A stretch of 44,387 nt of DNA, taken from the NCBI GenBank assembly GCA_964542915.1, contig CAZIVP010000024.1, positions 1-44,387 on the forward strand. The letters run 5' to 3'. Each line of letters begins with the position of its first letter. The first letter of the stretch is position 1. Below, in pieces: positions 28,301 to 36,835 of the stretch. A program made the position numbers and the translations under genes. Below the pieces are notes generated by a model. That model was given only the letters and a program-made list of their open reading frames with translations, searched no databases and was not told the origin of the DNA. This stretch comes from CAZIVP01 sp964542915 (GTDB lineage Bacteria > Calditrichota > Calditrichia > Calditrichales > Calditrichaceae).

Positions 28301-29210
28301 CGCGCATTTTTTGAAAGGTTAACGCTTCGGCTGTAACGCCTAAAAGCGCTTCGCATTCTTTACCGATGAATTCATATTTATTGTCCCTGTACGTTAATCG
28401 ATATGGTAGGCCGTCCGCATTTTCAATAGTCTGGCGGTATATATCCTGAATGTATTCAAGTTGCTTATAGGAGCGTTTAAACCCGGTAATGTCCATCAGC
28501 GATGCCACGCGTTGTCCGCTTTTACGGTTAATCACACCAACGCGCACGAAGATATAGCGTATGTTTTTGTGTCGGTCCACAAAACGGAATTCGTATTCAT
28601 TCGGCGCTTCTTTACCACTTAATCGCTGTTGGTGGTATCGTGCCATTCGCTGAAGATCCTGCCGGTCAACGAAATCGCTCCATTTTTTCTTGCCGATAAT
28701 TTTTTCACGGCTGTAGCCGCTCAGACGTTCGAAATTTTTGTTACAATCCGTAATAATGCGCTGTTCGTTAAAAAAAATCGTCGCGGTGCCCGTATTTTCG
28801 AATAAACCGCGATACTTCTCCTCGCTTTTGTTTATTGTATGGGATGTTGCGATACGGCTGAAAGAGTGAACAGCGGGAAGTAAGGCCTCGGGACAATATT
28901 GTTTCTCGATGCATTGATCCACGCCCTGTTTGATATACTGTAAATGTTGATCGGGTGTACGGTTTGCCGTTATCAAGAGGATAAATGGCAGATTGTTATT
29001 AGAGCCCGATTTGATTTGATTACAGACCGATGGCAGTTCTGAGGATAATGCACGTTCATCCAATAAAACGATCGACGGATTGGTTGCTAAGATAGCATCG
29101 GGATGCTCGCAGGCGTTGAATTCAAAACCGGCAGGGCCAAGCTTATCCATGATTTTATCAAATAGATTTACGTCTACATTTAAGGCTGTAATTTTGACTA
29201 ATTTCGCCAT
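25353..29210 (-). CDS. Soluble hybrid sensor histidine kinase with six PAS domains
   Basis: A 1285-residue cytoplasmic signalling protein with no transmembrane helix. Order: a degenerate receiver-like domain (about 1-118; keeps Asp51 in VLLDERA but lacks the N-terminal acidic pair), six PAS/PAC units (roughly 130-245, 258-385, 395-520, 525-650, 655-775, 778-900), then a HisKA domain with the phospho-accepting His914 in GGIAHDFNNIL. The ATPase domain (NARDAI, DTGIGMD, GTGLGLATVYGIVKQNGG) and an intact receiver (about 1160-1280) with Asp1212 in ITDIVMPEMDG follow. It should autophosphorylate and pass the phosphate to its own receiver. The PAS array suggests redox, ligand or light sensing; cofactors cannot be read from the sequence. 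No response regulator gene is adjacent. Confidence 0.92.
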   Translation of the reverse strand: MAKLVKITALNVDVNLFDKIMDKLGPAGFEFNACEHPDAILATNPSIVLLDERALSSELPSVCNQIKSGSNNNLPFILLITANRTPDQHLQYIKQGVDQCIEKQYCPEALLPAVHSFSRIATSHTINKSEEKYRGLFENTGTATIFFNEQRIITDCNKNFERLSGYSREKIIGKKKWSDFVDRQDLQRMARYHQQRLSGKEAPNEYEFRFVDRHKNIRYIFVRVGVINRKSGQRVASLMDITGFKRSYKQLEYIQDIYRQTIENADGLPYRLTYRDNKYEFIGKECEALLGVTAEALTFQKMRDITREIVVRDPDITNDPYEYNRLFKEGKLERYRVDLRLILPNNEEKWLSDSSVPLWDDEHKSVIGSLGILQDITDRVYAQKKLEENERFISTLLSNLPGMVFRFRNDERLTAEFVSEGCKEVTGYKHADFTTGDNINYNNLIISEDRDSVFQDRQNALKSKHTYRISYRIRNARNQIRYVMETGRGVYTQTHRESPVSIEGFITDITERRKAEEALKRSEARWRYALEGNGEGVWEYDLENDRIFRSKRFKEILGFEEDELPDSIDDLVDLIHPNDRDSFLKARQENIEGVHINFSHEYRARCKNGYYKWILDRGKVMDWKADGSPARIIGTQADITSRKKAEMALKESERRYRALVESSPVSILIHTGGTITFLNTKAIKTLAGQSSLDFLGKQLSQIIHPNYIHEWQHRENRSDKSETTYHSKEIKFVRMDGHVINVEVMETRINYRGQSAAQMVFNDISERKHAEDALARLASVVDQASEAVIITDLKGVIEYVNPAFEMTTGYSKEEVVGQKPSILKSGRHPKEYYQQLWKTVRAGHSWSGQFINQKKDGTLFYEDAAIFPIKDSRGSFINFAAVKRDVTNERKLQEQLNQAQKLESIGQLAGGIAHDFNNILTVINGYAELLVNKIDETDARFKHIHQIQQAGHRASKLVSQLLAFSRKQVNDPKLLNLNHLITDLDGMLSRIIGEDIDLNYSLQEDINEIMADPAQMEQILINLIINARDAINQKSQKAANKKITIETDQIFIDENKSKNIIGLRKNDYVCLSITDTGIGMDEATRRKIFEPFFTTKGKEEGTGLGLATVYGIVKQNGGHIEVYSEPRQGTRFKIYWPSVVNIQEEKKDRPSLNEIVGGSEPILVVEDEDSVRDFICSALEQMGYQIISSNNGKEALKIIKKSKEKPALIITDIVMPEMDGFELAKQVKKLKIDTPILFSSGYSDKHMRHKGNLSKEQNNFINKPYSLQQLSQKVRQILDTTRVSD

Positions 29211-29522
29211 TTCCCTAACCCAAAAATGAAATATTTATCTTCGTCCAAATTAAAAATTTTTTTAGACGAATGTAAATGAAAAACAAAATTAATGGCGAAG
29301 AATGAATTCGCTTATACATTGCCGCCGGCCATTTAAAATGTAGACGGTGAGACGGCCATTTATGTATAGTCTTCAAGCGTGCAGTAGCTAAATTCAATGA
29401 TCCATTCCGTAAAGCAACATCTGGGTTTTCGGCGGTTTACATCTTGTGATTTTATACAGTTGTCATTAGATTCATCAAACAGGAGTAAAAGCCGAATAAT
29501 AACGTTTTATCAGGAGGCGCCA
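29211..29522. other. Divergent intergenic region
   Basis: About 310 bases between the kinase start (minus) and the MarC-family start (plus). The open frame continuing upstream of the MarC start to 29397 has no ribosome binding site and is not counted as coding. AGGAGG at 29512-29517 marks the MarC start. Confidence 0.5.
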
Positions 29523-30158
29523 GTGGCTGATTTTCAGACGATCGGCCTGCAGTTTCTAAATTCATTTTTACTATTGCTGATGCTGCTTAATCCGTTTCTG
29601 ATCATTCTGTATATGATGGATTTGGTACAGGATTTAACCGCCCCCGATTTCAGGCGTGTGTTAATCCGTGCATCATGGATTAGTTTTGTAGTGTTTGTGA
29701 TGTTTGCTTTTCTGGGCAATGCCGTATTTCGTTATCTGTTCCAGTCCAGTTTTGCGTCCTTTCAAATTTTTGGAGGCATTATCTTTTTGATTATCGGCGT
29801 TCGGTTCGTCTTTACGGGAAACGATGTGATGCGAAATCTGCGCGGCAAGCCAGAGCATGTGGCCGGCTCCATTGCCATGCCGATCATGATCGGGCCGGGT
29901 ACCGTTAGCGCCAGTATATTTGCGGGCAATCATTTGCCGTTTCCATTTCAGATTATAGCGATTTTTCTTGCCATTGTCATTTTTGTGTTGGTTATTTTAA
30001 TATTGAAACAGGTACACGATTTTGTTAAACCGAGAAACGAACGCTTGATCGAACGCTATGTCGAAATTACCGGTAAGCTTGCCGCTCTCATTGTCGGAAC
30101 GTTTGCGGTGGAAATGATTATGAACGGTATTCAGACATGGATTCAATTCCTGAGGTAA
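29523..30158 (+). CDS. MarC family integral membrane protein
   Basis: A 211-residue membrane protein with about six hydrophobic helices, matching MarC (UPF0056). Typical segments are LLLMLLNPFLIILYM near the start, FQIFGGIIFLIIGVRF in the middle and IAMPIMIGPGTVSASI at the conserved PxxxGPGT motif. The name refers to multiple antibiotic resistance but the role is not established. I start at GTG 29523, five bases after a perfect AGGAGG; the frame is open 42 codons further upstream without support. The MFS transporter gene starts 27 nt downstream, so they probably share a transcript. Confidence 0.88.
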   Translation: MADFQTIGLQFLNSFLLLLMLLNPFLIILYMMDLVQDLTAPDFRRVLIRASWISFVVFVMFAFLGNAVFRYLFQSSFASFQIFGGIIFLIIGVRFVFTGNDVMRNLRGKPEHVAGSIAMPIMIGPGTVSASIFAGNHLPFPFQIIAIFLAIVIFVLVILILKQVHDFVKPRNERLIERYVEITGKLAALIVGTFAVEMIMNGIQTWIQFLR

Positions 30159-30185
30159 AAGAGATGACGTTTACCGGAGCATAAG

Positions 30186-31373
30186 ATGACAACGGCATCA
30201 GACCATCCATCCATGCGCCCCCTGTACAAAAGCCCCAATTTGCAAATGATATTTGGAATCACTTTGATGGCCGTTCTCGGCGTTTCGAGCATTACACCGG
30301 CCTTTCCGGAAATTATTAAATATTTTGGCATTTCCGAAGAACAAGTTGGATTGTTAATTACGGTCTTCACATTACCCGGCATTGCTTTAACGCCTTTTTT
30401 AGGAATCATGGCCGATCGTTGGGGGAGGAAACGGATCCTTGTTCCTTCGCTATTGCTGTTTGGATTGGCGGGACCAGCCTGTTTTTTTGCGGAAGGGTTT
30501 ACGGGTTTATTGATTTTGCGATTTTTGCAGGGGACGGGCGCCGCAGCACTGGGTTCTCTGAACATGACCTTGATCGGCGACTTGTTCAGCGGTCGTGATC
30601 GGATTGCAGCAATGGGATATAATGCGAGTATATTAAGTGTGGGTACGGCCAGTTACCCTGTTATCGGAGGGGCATTGGCGTTACTGGGATGGAATTATCC
30701 GTTCCTCATGCCGGTGTTAGCCTTGCCGCTTTCCGCTTTGGTTTTATTTAACCTGGATAACCCCGAGCCGGAGGGGGCATATGTCTGGAAAACATATCTA
30801 AAAAATATGGCGCATGGATTAATCAAACGCAATGTATTGCTGATATTTTTGATAACCATGCTCACCTTCATCATATTGTATGGCGCATTGCTTACCTATT
30901 TCCCTTTGTTGATGGATATTCGATTCGGAGCCAATTCGTTTGTTATCGGTTTATTATTATTCAGCCAATCATTAACAACCGCTCTGACTTCCGCCAATGT
31001 CAGACGCATAAATAAATATTTAAGTCAAATTACGATGATACGAATTGCCTTCCTTTTGTATCTCCTCGCCTTGATCGTCTTACCGCTGATTACAAACAAC
31101 CTGATTTTTTTGGTCTTTCCTATGGTGTTATTCGGTACGGCGATGGGCATGAATATGCCTACGATCCAATCCATGCTCGCCGGTTTTGCCTCATTCGAAC
31201 ACCGCGGCGCCTTTATGTCTATTAATGGTATGGTTCTTAGAATCGGACAAACCATGGGCCCTTTAGTCATCGGTTTATTTTATACCTGGAAAGGATTAAA
31301 CGCCGCGTTCTTCGCAGGATCGGCTACGGCTTTAATCATGCTGGTGATTCTCTCTATATTTTGGAAGAAATAA
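30186..31373 (+). CDS. MFS transporter (multidrug-type, 12 helices)
   Basis: A 395-residue major facilitator with about 12 transmembrane helices. Motif A is seen as GIMADRWGRKRIL between helices 2 and 3, and RFLQGTGAAALGS lies on helix 4. The central loop (about 190-215) is short. These features fit drug/H+ antiporters such as the Bcr/EmrD or ACDE groups; the true substrate is unknown. It follows the MarC-family gene by 27 nt on the same strand. The convergent lipoprotein gene ends about 50 nt downstream, behind a terminator that works on the minus strand. Confidence 0.9.
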   Translation: MTTASDHPSMRPLYKSPNLQMIFGITLMAVLGVSSITPAFPEIIKYFGISEEQVGLLITVFTLPGIALTPFLGIMADRWGRKRILVPSLLLFGLAGPACFFAEGFTGLLILRFLQGTGAAALGSLNMTLIGDLFSGRDRIAAMGYNASILSVGTASYPVIGGALALLGWNYPFLMPVLALPLSALVLFNLDNPEPEGAYVWKTYLKNMAHGLIKRNVLLIFLITMLTFIILYGALLTYFPLLMDIRFGANSFVIGLLLFSQSLTTALTSANVRRINKYLSQITMIRIAFLLYLLALIVLPLITNNLIFLVFPMVLFGTAMGMNMPTIQSMLAGFASFEHRGAFMSINGMVLRIGQTMGPLVIGLFYTWKGLNAAFFAGSATALIMLVILSIFWKK

Positions 31374-31401
31374 AAAAAGGCGTTCGCGCGAACGAACGCC
31401 T
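31371..31401 (-). terminator. Rho-independent terminator after the beta-helix lipoprotein gene
   Basis: Inverted repeat AGGCGTTCG (31378-31386)/CGAACGCCT (31393-31401). Read on the minus strand the hairpin is followed by seven T, 26 nt after the lipoprotein stop. On the plus strand there is no T-run. Confidence 0.88.
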
Positions 31402-31426
31402 ATAGGTATTCAGAATATCCGGCAAC

Positions 31427-33139
31427 TTAGGGGCCCACATCGCCGGAATCATTCTCGCTAAAAGTGTTATTGTTAATGGTTGTGGTGGCATTGTTTTCAA
31501 CGTAGACGCCCCATCCCGAACTGTGGTGGATATAGCTTTCGGTAAGGGTAAGTTGACCACTGGATTGTACCCAGACATTTGCCCAACCATCTGAGCCGCC
31601 ATGAGCGACTTCGGTATGGGTAAGCTCATTGAGGGGATTGTTGGAGATAAAGTTGATACCTTCCCAGTAGCCTTTGGTTGCAACTTCTCCGAGAAACGTA
31701 ATTTTATCGGTTGTTGTACCGACAGCTTTAAACGAACCATCCGATTCAACGTCAATACGCGCGCCCTGTGCAAACAGGAATTGAGCCCCGGCTTCGACGG
31801 TGATGTCGCTGTGAATGTCAGTGGTACCTCCGAAGCGAAAAGGCGCATCGGTGGCTGGCCACGTCCCGGATTGATTAATGCCCGATCTGTTCACCGAAAT
31901 ATAATTATCGTTATTGCCGCCCATATACGTGGATGCCCCGTCAACGGCAGCTATGAGCCGCGCCGGAATGCGCAACGCCGATTGCTGATTGCGTAAAAAC
32001 GTATTTTCGGTGAATGCGGCAAAATTCGTATTGGTTTCGGCGATCATGCCGTGAGTTGCGCTTTCTTTGAACGTGCAGTGCGCGAATTTTGCCTGACCAT
32101 TACCATCCACATAAACGTTGGAATAGCCGTCTAAACCGCCATGTGCTACCGACGTATAATTAAGTTCATTGAGCGGATTATTGGACCGGAACACGATTCC
32201 TTCCCAATATCCGGGCGTTGCCACTTCGCCGCGGATTATAACAGAGTCGGTTGCGGTGCCCATCGCTCTCAGAACGCCGTCTGTTTCGATATCCACACGT
32301 GCTTCCGAGGCAAAATGGAATTCCGCACCTGCCTGTATGGTAACCTCGGCCAAAATATTGGTTGTCCCGTTGAAAAGGTACGGGGCGTTGGTTGCCGGCC
32401 ATGATTGGTCGTTCTCGACATTATATGAACTAACCTCAATGTAATTGTTGGTATTATTATCGGCATAGTCCGAAGCAGCGTCCAGGGCGCCCACCAGGTG
32501 GGAAGGGATTCTTAGCGCTGCCGATATGTTTTGCGAAAACGTGTTTGACGTAAACTGCGGCAATCCCGCGTTCGCTTCGGCATGCAACCCGTAGGTTTTG
32601 CTGTTGTGCAAACGGCTGTTCTTTACCTGTATTTGACCACTGGATTGAACATAAACGTTGGACCAGCCGTCTTGCCCGCCATATCCGATATGAACATAAT
32701 TCAACTCGTTCACCGTGTTATTGGATACGATGTTCAAACCTTCCCAGTGACCGGCCGTTTGGACTTTACCGGTAATAACAATCGGATTGCTTGCCGTTCC
32801 CGAGGCGACGAGCGCGCCTTCGCTTTCCACATCCAGGCGCGATCCGGCTTCCGTTTCGATGCGAACGCCGGGATCAATGGTCAATTTAGCATGAACGTTC
32901 ACGGTTCCATTAATGACATAGTCGGCCTTTGTCGGATCATCGAATACATTTTCCAATCGTGTGTCGCTGTCGATACTGCTGCTTAATTCCGTGTTCTGAC
33001 CGCCGTTTGATTCTTCATCCTCTTCTTCCTGATTGGTTAATAAGTCTTCGCATGAAGTTAAAGAGACCACTAACATGAATGCGACCAACCAAAATAAAAT
33101 GTTTTTACGTATCCCTGGAACGTTTGTTATTCGATCCAT
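31427..33139 (-). CDS. Lipoprotein with three beta-helix repeats
   Basis: A 570-residue exported lipoprotein. The signal peptide ends in the lipobox SLTSC with Cys30 as lipidation site. An acidic linker (about 31-65) follows. Three homologous units of about 165-170 residues come next, each with a 'VNVHAKLTIDPGVRI' type strand, 'GxWEGLNIVSNNxxNELNY', 'GGxDGWSNVYVQSSGQ' and a 'LRIPxxLVGALDAAS' end; the third is cut short. The pattern is a right-handed parallel beta-helix, probably binding or coating the surface. No catalytic site is evident. The ATG at 33139 has a perfect AGGAGG; the frame to 33196 is not needed. It resembles the first gene of the window in fold but not in detail. Confidence 0.85.
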   Translation of the reverse strand: MDRITNVPGIRKNILFWLVAFMLVVSLTSCEDLLTNQEEEDEESNGGQNTELSSSIDSDTRLENVFDDPTKADYVINGTVNVHAKLTIDPGVRIETEAGSRLDVESEGALVASGTASNPIVITGKVQTAGHWEGLNIVSNNTVNELNYVHIGYGGQDGWSNVYVQSSGQIQVKNSRLHNSKTYGLHAEANAGLPQFTSNTFSQNISAALRIPSHLVGALDAASDYADNNTNNYIEVSSYNVENDQSWPATNAPYLFNGTTNILAEVTIQAGAEFHFASEARVDIETDGVLRAMGTATDSVIIRGEVATPGYWEGIVFRSNNPLNELNYTSVAHGGLDGYSNVYVDGNGQAKFAHCTFKESATHGMIAETNTNFAAFTENTFLRNQQSALRIPARLIAAVDGASTYMGGNNDNYISVNRSGINQSGTWPATDAPFRFGGTTDIHSDITVEAGAQFLFAQGARIDVESDGSFKAVGTTTDKITFLGEVATKGYWEGINFISNNPLNELTHTEVAHGGSDGWANVWVQSSGQLTLTESYIHHSSGWGVYVENNATTTINNNTFSENDSGDVGP

Positions 33140-33424
33140 GAATCCTCCTTTCCTGTTGCAATTTAATATGAGCGTGTTAAATTGAAAAACGTGCATACGC
33201 GTTTACGTAATTGTTTTCTTCCAAATCCTAATTCATTGTTTTAATATTTTTCGATTAATTGTTTAAACTCAAAATAAGTTTGCGCCTGTTTCTTGTCAAT
33301 TTATAAAAAATTTAGCAGAACGCATCAGATTAAATGTGAATTCCGAGCGGGATAAATAAATATGGTAGTTATGATATAGATCAAACAAGAAGCGCCGCTG
33401 TCTTTTTTTGAAAAAAACTCTAAA
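33140..33424. other. AT-rich divergent intergenic region
   Basis: First part of a 435-base gap between the lipoprotein start (minus) and the PilZ start (plus). It holds the lipoprotein ribosome binding site (CCTCCT at 33144-33149 on the plus strand). I see no ORF or RNA gene. Confidence 0.5.
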
Positions 33425-33453
33425 TTGACATTTTTTTAGATCGGAACTATCTT
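33425..33453 (+). promoter_or_regulatory. Sigma70-type promoter upstream of the PilZ gene
   Basis: A perfect TTGACA (33425-33430) is spaced 17 bp from TATCTT (33448-33453). Transcription would begin near 33460, leaving a leader of about 115 nt before the PilZ ATG at 33575. Confidence 0.55.
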
Positions 33454-33574
33454 TACGAAAAAAAATCCGATTTGATGGGAATCACTGAATTAATTAAAAA
33501 GCAGCGTCTATCTTGTTCATATTTATTCAATGAACGGCTAAAATCACAAAAATGAAAGAAATGTATTTAAGACG

Positions 33575-33970
33575 ATGAATAATCGTGCCTCTGTGCGTAT
33601 AAACGCTGATCATATTGATATGCAGTTTAAAAAAGGAAGGCAACGCCGCCTGCTTAATGCATCTTACAAGGCATTGCAGGTCAAGGATATATCTAAAAGC
33701 GGGGTAGGATTTTTATCGCCCACGGCTCTTTCGAGCGGTGAAATGATTGTAATGAAGTTACATTTTGAAGATGGAAATGTATTGCAGCTAAAGGGTCAAA
33801 TACGATGGATGTTGCCCGCCGACGGAGAAAAATGTTATCGGGTAGGCGTCCAGTTTTTACCGTTCGGTAAGCAACATGAGTATAATCCGATCTCGGCGCT
33901 GGATTATCTGCGCAATTTACAAAGCCAAAATTTGTACAGAGAGCCCAAATCCGACGAATTGTCAAATTAA
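33575..33970 (+). CDS. PilZ domain protein (probable c-di-GMP receptor)
   Basis: A 131-residue single-domain cytoplasmic protein. Both c-di-GMP binding elements are present: RxxxR as RASVR (residues 4-8) and DxSxxG as DISKSG (about 38-43), followed by the beta-barrel strands MIVMKLHFEDG, LKGQIRWML and YRVGVQFLPF. It should therefore bind c-di-GMP and act on motility, adhesion or secretion targets. No cyclase or phosphodiesterase domain is found in this window, so the partner is elsewhere. The gene stands alone with its own promoter candidate. Confidence 0.9.
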   Translation: MNNRASVRINADHIDMQFKKGRQRRLLNASYKALQVKDISKSGVGFLSPTALSSGEMIVMKLHFEDGNVLQLKGQIRWMLPADGEKCYRVGVQFLPFGKQHEYNPISALDYLRNLQSQNLYREPKSDELSN

Positions 33971-34093
33971 ACCCTGCCTCAGTAAATTATTTTTAATAGT
34001 GATTGCCCGAATTTGATTTAAACGCTGCTTTTGCAAATGCTAAACCCTTTACATGATATCAGTCTTGGCTGAAATTTTCATATTTTTTGTCGA

Positions 34094-34122
34094 TTGCTTG
34101 ATATTAAAGGCATGTCTATATT
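34094..34122 (+). promoter_or_regulatory. Candidate promoter of the symporter gene
   Basis: TTGCTT (34094-34099) and TATATT (34117-34122) are spaced 17 bp, with about 37 nt to the ATG at 34160. A GACGGGGC ribosome binding site lies within that leader. Confidence 0.4.
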
Positions 34123-34159
34123 GTGCTCTTTTAATGTGAAAACATGAGACGGGGCTACT

Positions 34160-35425
34160 ATGAAGTTACAACTCCATTGGCAAATTATTCTTGCATTGAT
34201 TGCAGGCGTTATTCTGGCGTTTATTTCACGACTGGCGCATTTCGAAAGTTTTATTATCGACTATGTAGCTGTTCTCGGCGATATTTTTTTACGGGCATTA
34301 CGAATGGTTATCATCCCGCTTATCGTATCTTCCATTATTTCCGGCGTTACAAGTATTGGCGGGGCGGAAAGTTTCGGAAGGCTGAGTATTAAAACCATCG
34401 CTTATTACCTCATGACAAGCTTTTTTGCGATTATAACGGGTTTGATTCTGGTTAACCTCATCCAACCCGGTGTCGGTTCAAAACTGGGATTGGAGCGCGT
34501 GCCGGAAGATCTGGAGGCGAACGTGGATAAATTAGGCGATACACTGTTGGGCATTATTCCAACCAACCCCATTGCCTCAATGGTGGAAGGCGACATTTTA
34601 CCGGTCATATTTTTTTCATTGCTATTCGGATTTTTTATCACACGGGTTTCCGAACCGTATGGAAAGCTACTCACTGATTTTTTCCAAAGCGTATTTGAAG
34701 TAATGATGAAATTAACACATTTGATCATTCGTTTTGCGCCGTTCGGTGTTTTCGCCTTGATCGCTAAAATCGTTGCTGAAACGGGGGTTGACGTATTTAT
34801 TCCGCTGGCGCAATACATGACGACTGTTATAGCGGCGTTATTTTTCCATGCCTTTATTACGCTACCGGGACTCCTTTATTTTTTGGGCGGCATATCTCCT
34901 TTGGCTCATGCCAGAGCTATGTCGGCGGCTTTATTGACGGCATTTTCGACGTCTTCTTCCTCGGCGACGTTGCCTTTGACCCTGAAATCCGTTGAAGAAA
35001 ACGCCGGTACTTCGAATCGCGTAAGTTCATTTGTTTTACCGCTTGGAGCGACCATTAATATGGACGGGACCGCTCTGTATGAGTGTGTTGCTGCCATGTT
35101 CATCGCTCAGGCGTACGGCATCGAATTAGGTTTTGCCCAACAGTTTGTGGTCGTTTTAACGGCGCTTTTGGCAAGTATCGGGGCGGCCGGTATTCCAATG
35201 GCGGGCCTGGTAATGATGACCATCATTTTACGGGCTGTTGGATTGCCGCTCGAAGGCGTGGGGCTTGTACTTGCGGTCGATCGTATCCTGGATATGCTGC
35301 GTACCACCACAAATGTGTGGAGCGACAGTTGCGGAACAGTGTTGATTGCACGAAGCGAAGGCGAAACCGGCTTAACAGTGATCCGGAAAAATAAAAAAAC
35401 CGGAGATCCATCCACGACCGAGTGA
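34160..35425 (+). CDS. Dicarboxylate/amino acid:cation symporter (DAACS/GltP family)
   Basis: A 421-residue inner-membrane secondary transporter for dicarboxylates or acidic amino acids, driven by Na+ or H+. Family hallmarks are the serine-rich hairpin (STSSSSATLPLT), NMDGTALYE in helix 7, GAAGIPMAG in hairpin 2 and DRILDMLRTTTNVWSD in helix 8, whose Asp and Asn/Thr residues bind the substrate amino group in GltPh-type proteins. The Asp at DRILDMLRT is consistent with an amino-acid substrate. It converges on ornithine aminotransferase, and its last codons carry part of that gene's terminator. Uptake of glutamate or aspartate would suit the amino-acid metabolism encoded around it. Confidence 0.92.
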   Translation: MKLQLHWQIILALIAGVILAFISRLAHFESFIIDYVAVLGDIFLRALRMVIIPLIVSSIISGVTSIGGAESFGRLSIKTIAYYLMTSFFAIITGLILVNLIQPGVGSKLGLERVPEDLEANVDKLGDTLLGIIPTNPIASMVEGDILPVIFFSLLFGFFITRVSEPYGKLLTDFFQSVFEVMMKLTHLIIRFAPFGVFALIAKIVAETGVDVFIPLAQYMTTVIAALFFHAFITLPGLLYFLGGISPLAHARAMSAALLTAFSTSSSSATLPLTLKSVEENAGTSNRVSSFVLPLGATINMDGTALYECVAAMFIAQAYGIELGFAQQFVVVLTALLASIGAAGIPMAGLVMMTIILRAVGLPLEGVGLVLAVDRILDMLRTTTNVWSDSCGTVLIARSEGETGLTVIRKNKKTGDPSTTE

Positions 35426-35432
35426 CCTCCGG
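35386..35432 (-). terminator. Terminator for the ornithine aminotransferase gene, embedded in the symporter gene end
   Basis: On the minus strand CCGGAG...CTCCGG (arms 35427-35432 and 35400-35405, extended with one mismatch) is followed by seven T, then A and T's. It lies 27 nt past the aminotransferase stop and overlaps the final codons of the convergent symporter gene. Confidence 0.75.
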
Positions 35433-35458
35433 CTTAAACGATACGATACGGTTTGCAT

Positions 35459-36664
35459 TTATTGGGCCTCTAATACCTTCCGAATGCGTTCGTAGGCCCA
35501 ATCCAGTTCGTCTTTTGTAATCACCAGCGGCGGCGCCAAACGGATTATATGTTCGTGGGTTTCCTTGCAAAGAAGGCCTTCTTGTTTGAGCCTTTCCGTA
35601 AACCGACGTGCGCCCCCCGCCTCCGGTTTAAGTTCGATTCCGTACCACAATCCCCGGCCTCGTATTTCTTTAACATGCGGGCTATCGATGCTTTTCAGAC
35701 GCTCCATAAAATACGCGCCCAGTTCTCTGGAACGTTCGGGCAGTTTTTCTTCGATCAATACATCCAGTGCTTCGCTTGCAATGGCACAAGCCAGAGGATT
35801 ACCGCCAAAGGTGCTTCCGTGGTCGCCGGGGTTGAAAACTCCGAGTAAATCCTTGCGACCGGCGACGGCCGATACGGGATAAAAACCGCCCGACAACGCC
35901 TTGCCGAGAATTAGCATATCCGGTTTAACGCCCGCTTCATGTTGGTAAGCAAATAACTTTCCGGTACGACCCAATCCGGATTGAATTTCATCGGCGATGA
36001 AGAGTACGTTATTGTCCCTGCAGATATCCTGCGCTTCTTTTAGGTAACCATCCGGCGGTATGATAATTCCGCCTTCTCCCTGGATAGGTTCAAACATAAA
36101 TGCAACCGTATTTTTATTGATTGCTTTTTTTAGAGCATCAATATTGCCAAGCTCTACCGTAACAAACCCCGGGGTAAACGGTCCGAAGCCGTGGCGGTAT
36201 TGATTTTCGGTTGCAAAGCTGATAATAGTGGTGGTGCGACCGTGAAAATTATTTTTACATACAATGATTTCGGCTTTGTTGTCCTCCACGCCTTTCACAT
36301 TATAGCCCCATTTACGGCTCGCTTTAATAGCCGTCTCCACGGCTTCGGCTCCGGAATTCATCGGGAGAACCAAATCCATTTCTGTTAAGTGCGTCAATTT
36401 CCGGTAGTAGGCGCCTAACTGATCGTTACGAAACGCCCGGGATGTTAGTGTGACCTTTTGAGCTTGTTGTAACATGGCATTGTAAATGCGGGGATGGCAA
36501 TGCCCCTGGTTGACGGCGGAATAAGCCGCTAAAAAATCCATGTATCGGTTTCCTTCCACGTCGTATACCCAAACGCCTTCGGCCTGTTCTATGACAACAT
36601 CCAGAGGATGATAGTTATGTGCGCCGTATTGGTCTTCCATGGCGATTAAATCTTTACTCGACAT
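35459..36664 (-). CDS. rocD: Ornithine aminotransferase
   Basis: A 401-residue PLP enzyme that moves the delta-amino group of ornithine to 2-oxoglutarate, giving glutamate semialdehyde. The N-terminal GAHNYHPLDVVIEQAEGVWVYD is characteristic of ornithine aminotransferase rather than acetylornithine or GABA aminotransferases. The PLP lysine is Lys255 in LILGKALSGG, Asp225 is in ADEIQSGLGR and GSTFGGNPLA binds phosphate. I use the ATG at 36664 because GAGGGT lies six bases upstream; an upstream ATG at 36688 adds eight residues. It is monocistronic with its own terminator. It links arginine/ornithine breakdown to proline and glutamate. Confidence 0.93.
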   Translation of the reverse strand: MSSKDLIAMEDQYGAHNYHPLDVVIEQAEGVWVYDVEGNRYMDFLAAYSAVNQGHCHPRIYNAMLQQAQKVTLTSRAFRNDQLGAYYRKLTHLTEMDLVLPMNSGAEAVETAIKASRKWGYNVKGVEDNKAEIIVCKNNFHGRTTTIISFATENQYRHGFGPFTPGFVTVELGNIDALKKAINKNTVAFMFEPIQGEGGIIIPPDGYLKEAQDICRDNNVLFIADEIQSGLGRTGKLFAYQHEAGVKPDMLILGKALSGGFYPVSAVAGRKDLLGVFNPGDHGSTFGGNPLACAIASEALDVLIEEKLPERSRELGAYFMERLKSIDSPHVKEIRGRGLWYGIELKPEAGGARRFTERLKQEGLLCKETHEHIIRLAPPLVITKDELDWAYERIRKVLEAQ

Positions 36665-36835
36665 ATTTTTACCCTCGGTTTTATTCAAAAACAGCTCTTT
36701 TCAGGAACAACCTGAATTGGATTATCAATCCATTCAATTTAACATTTTGTAATTCAATTGGCAACCGAAGACAGGATGAATTTATATAAGAAATTGTTTA
36801 TTTTTATTGAACTTAAGGGTTGTTGGTACCTAAGC

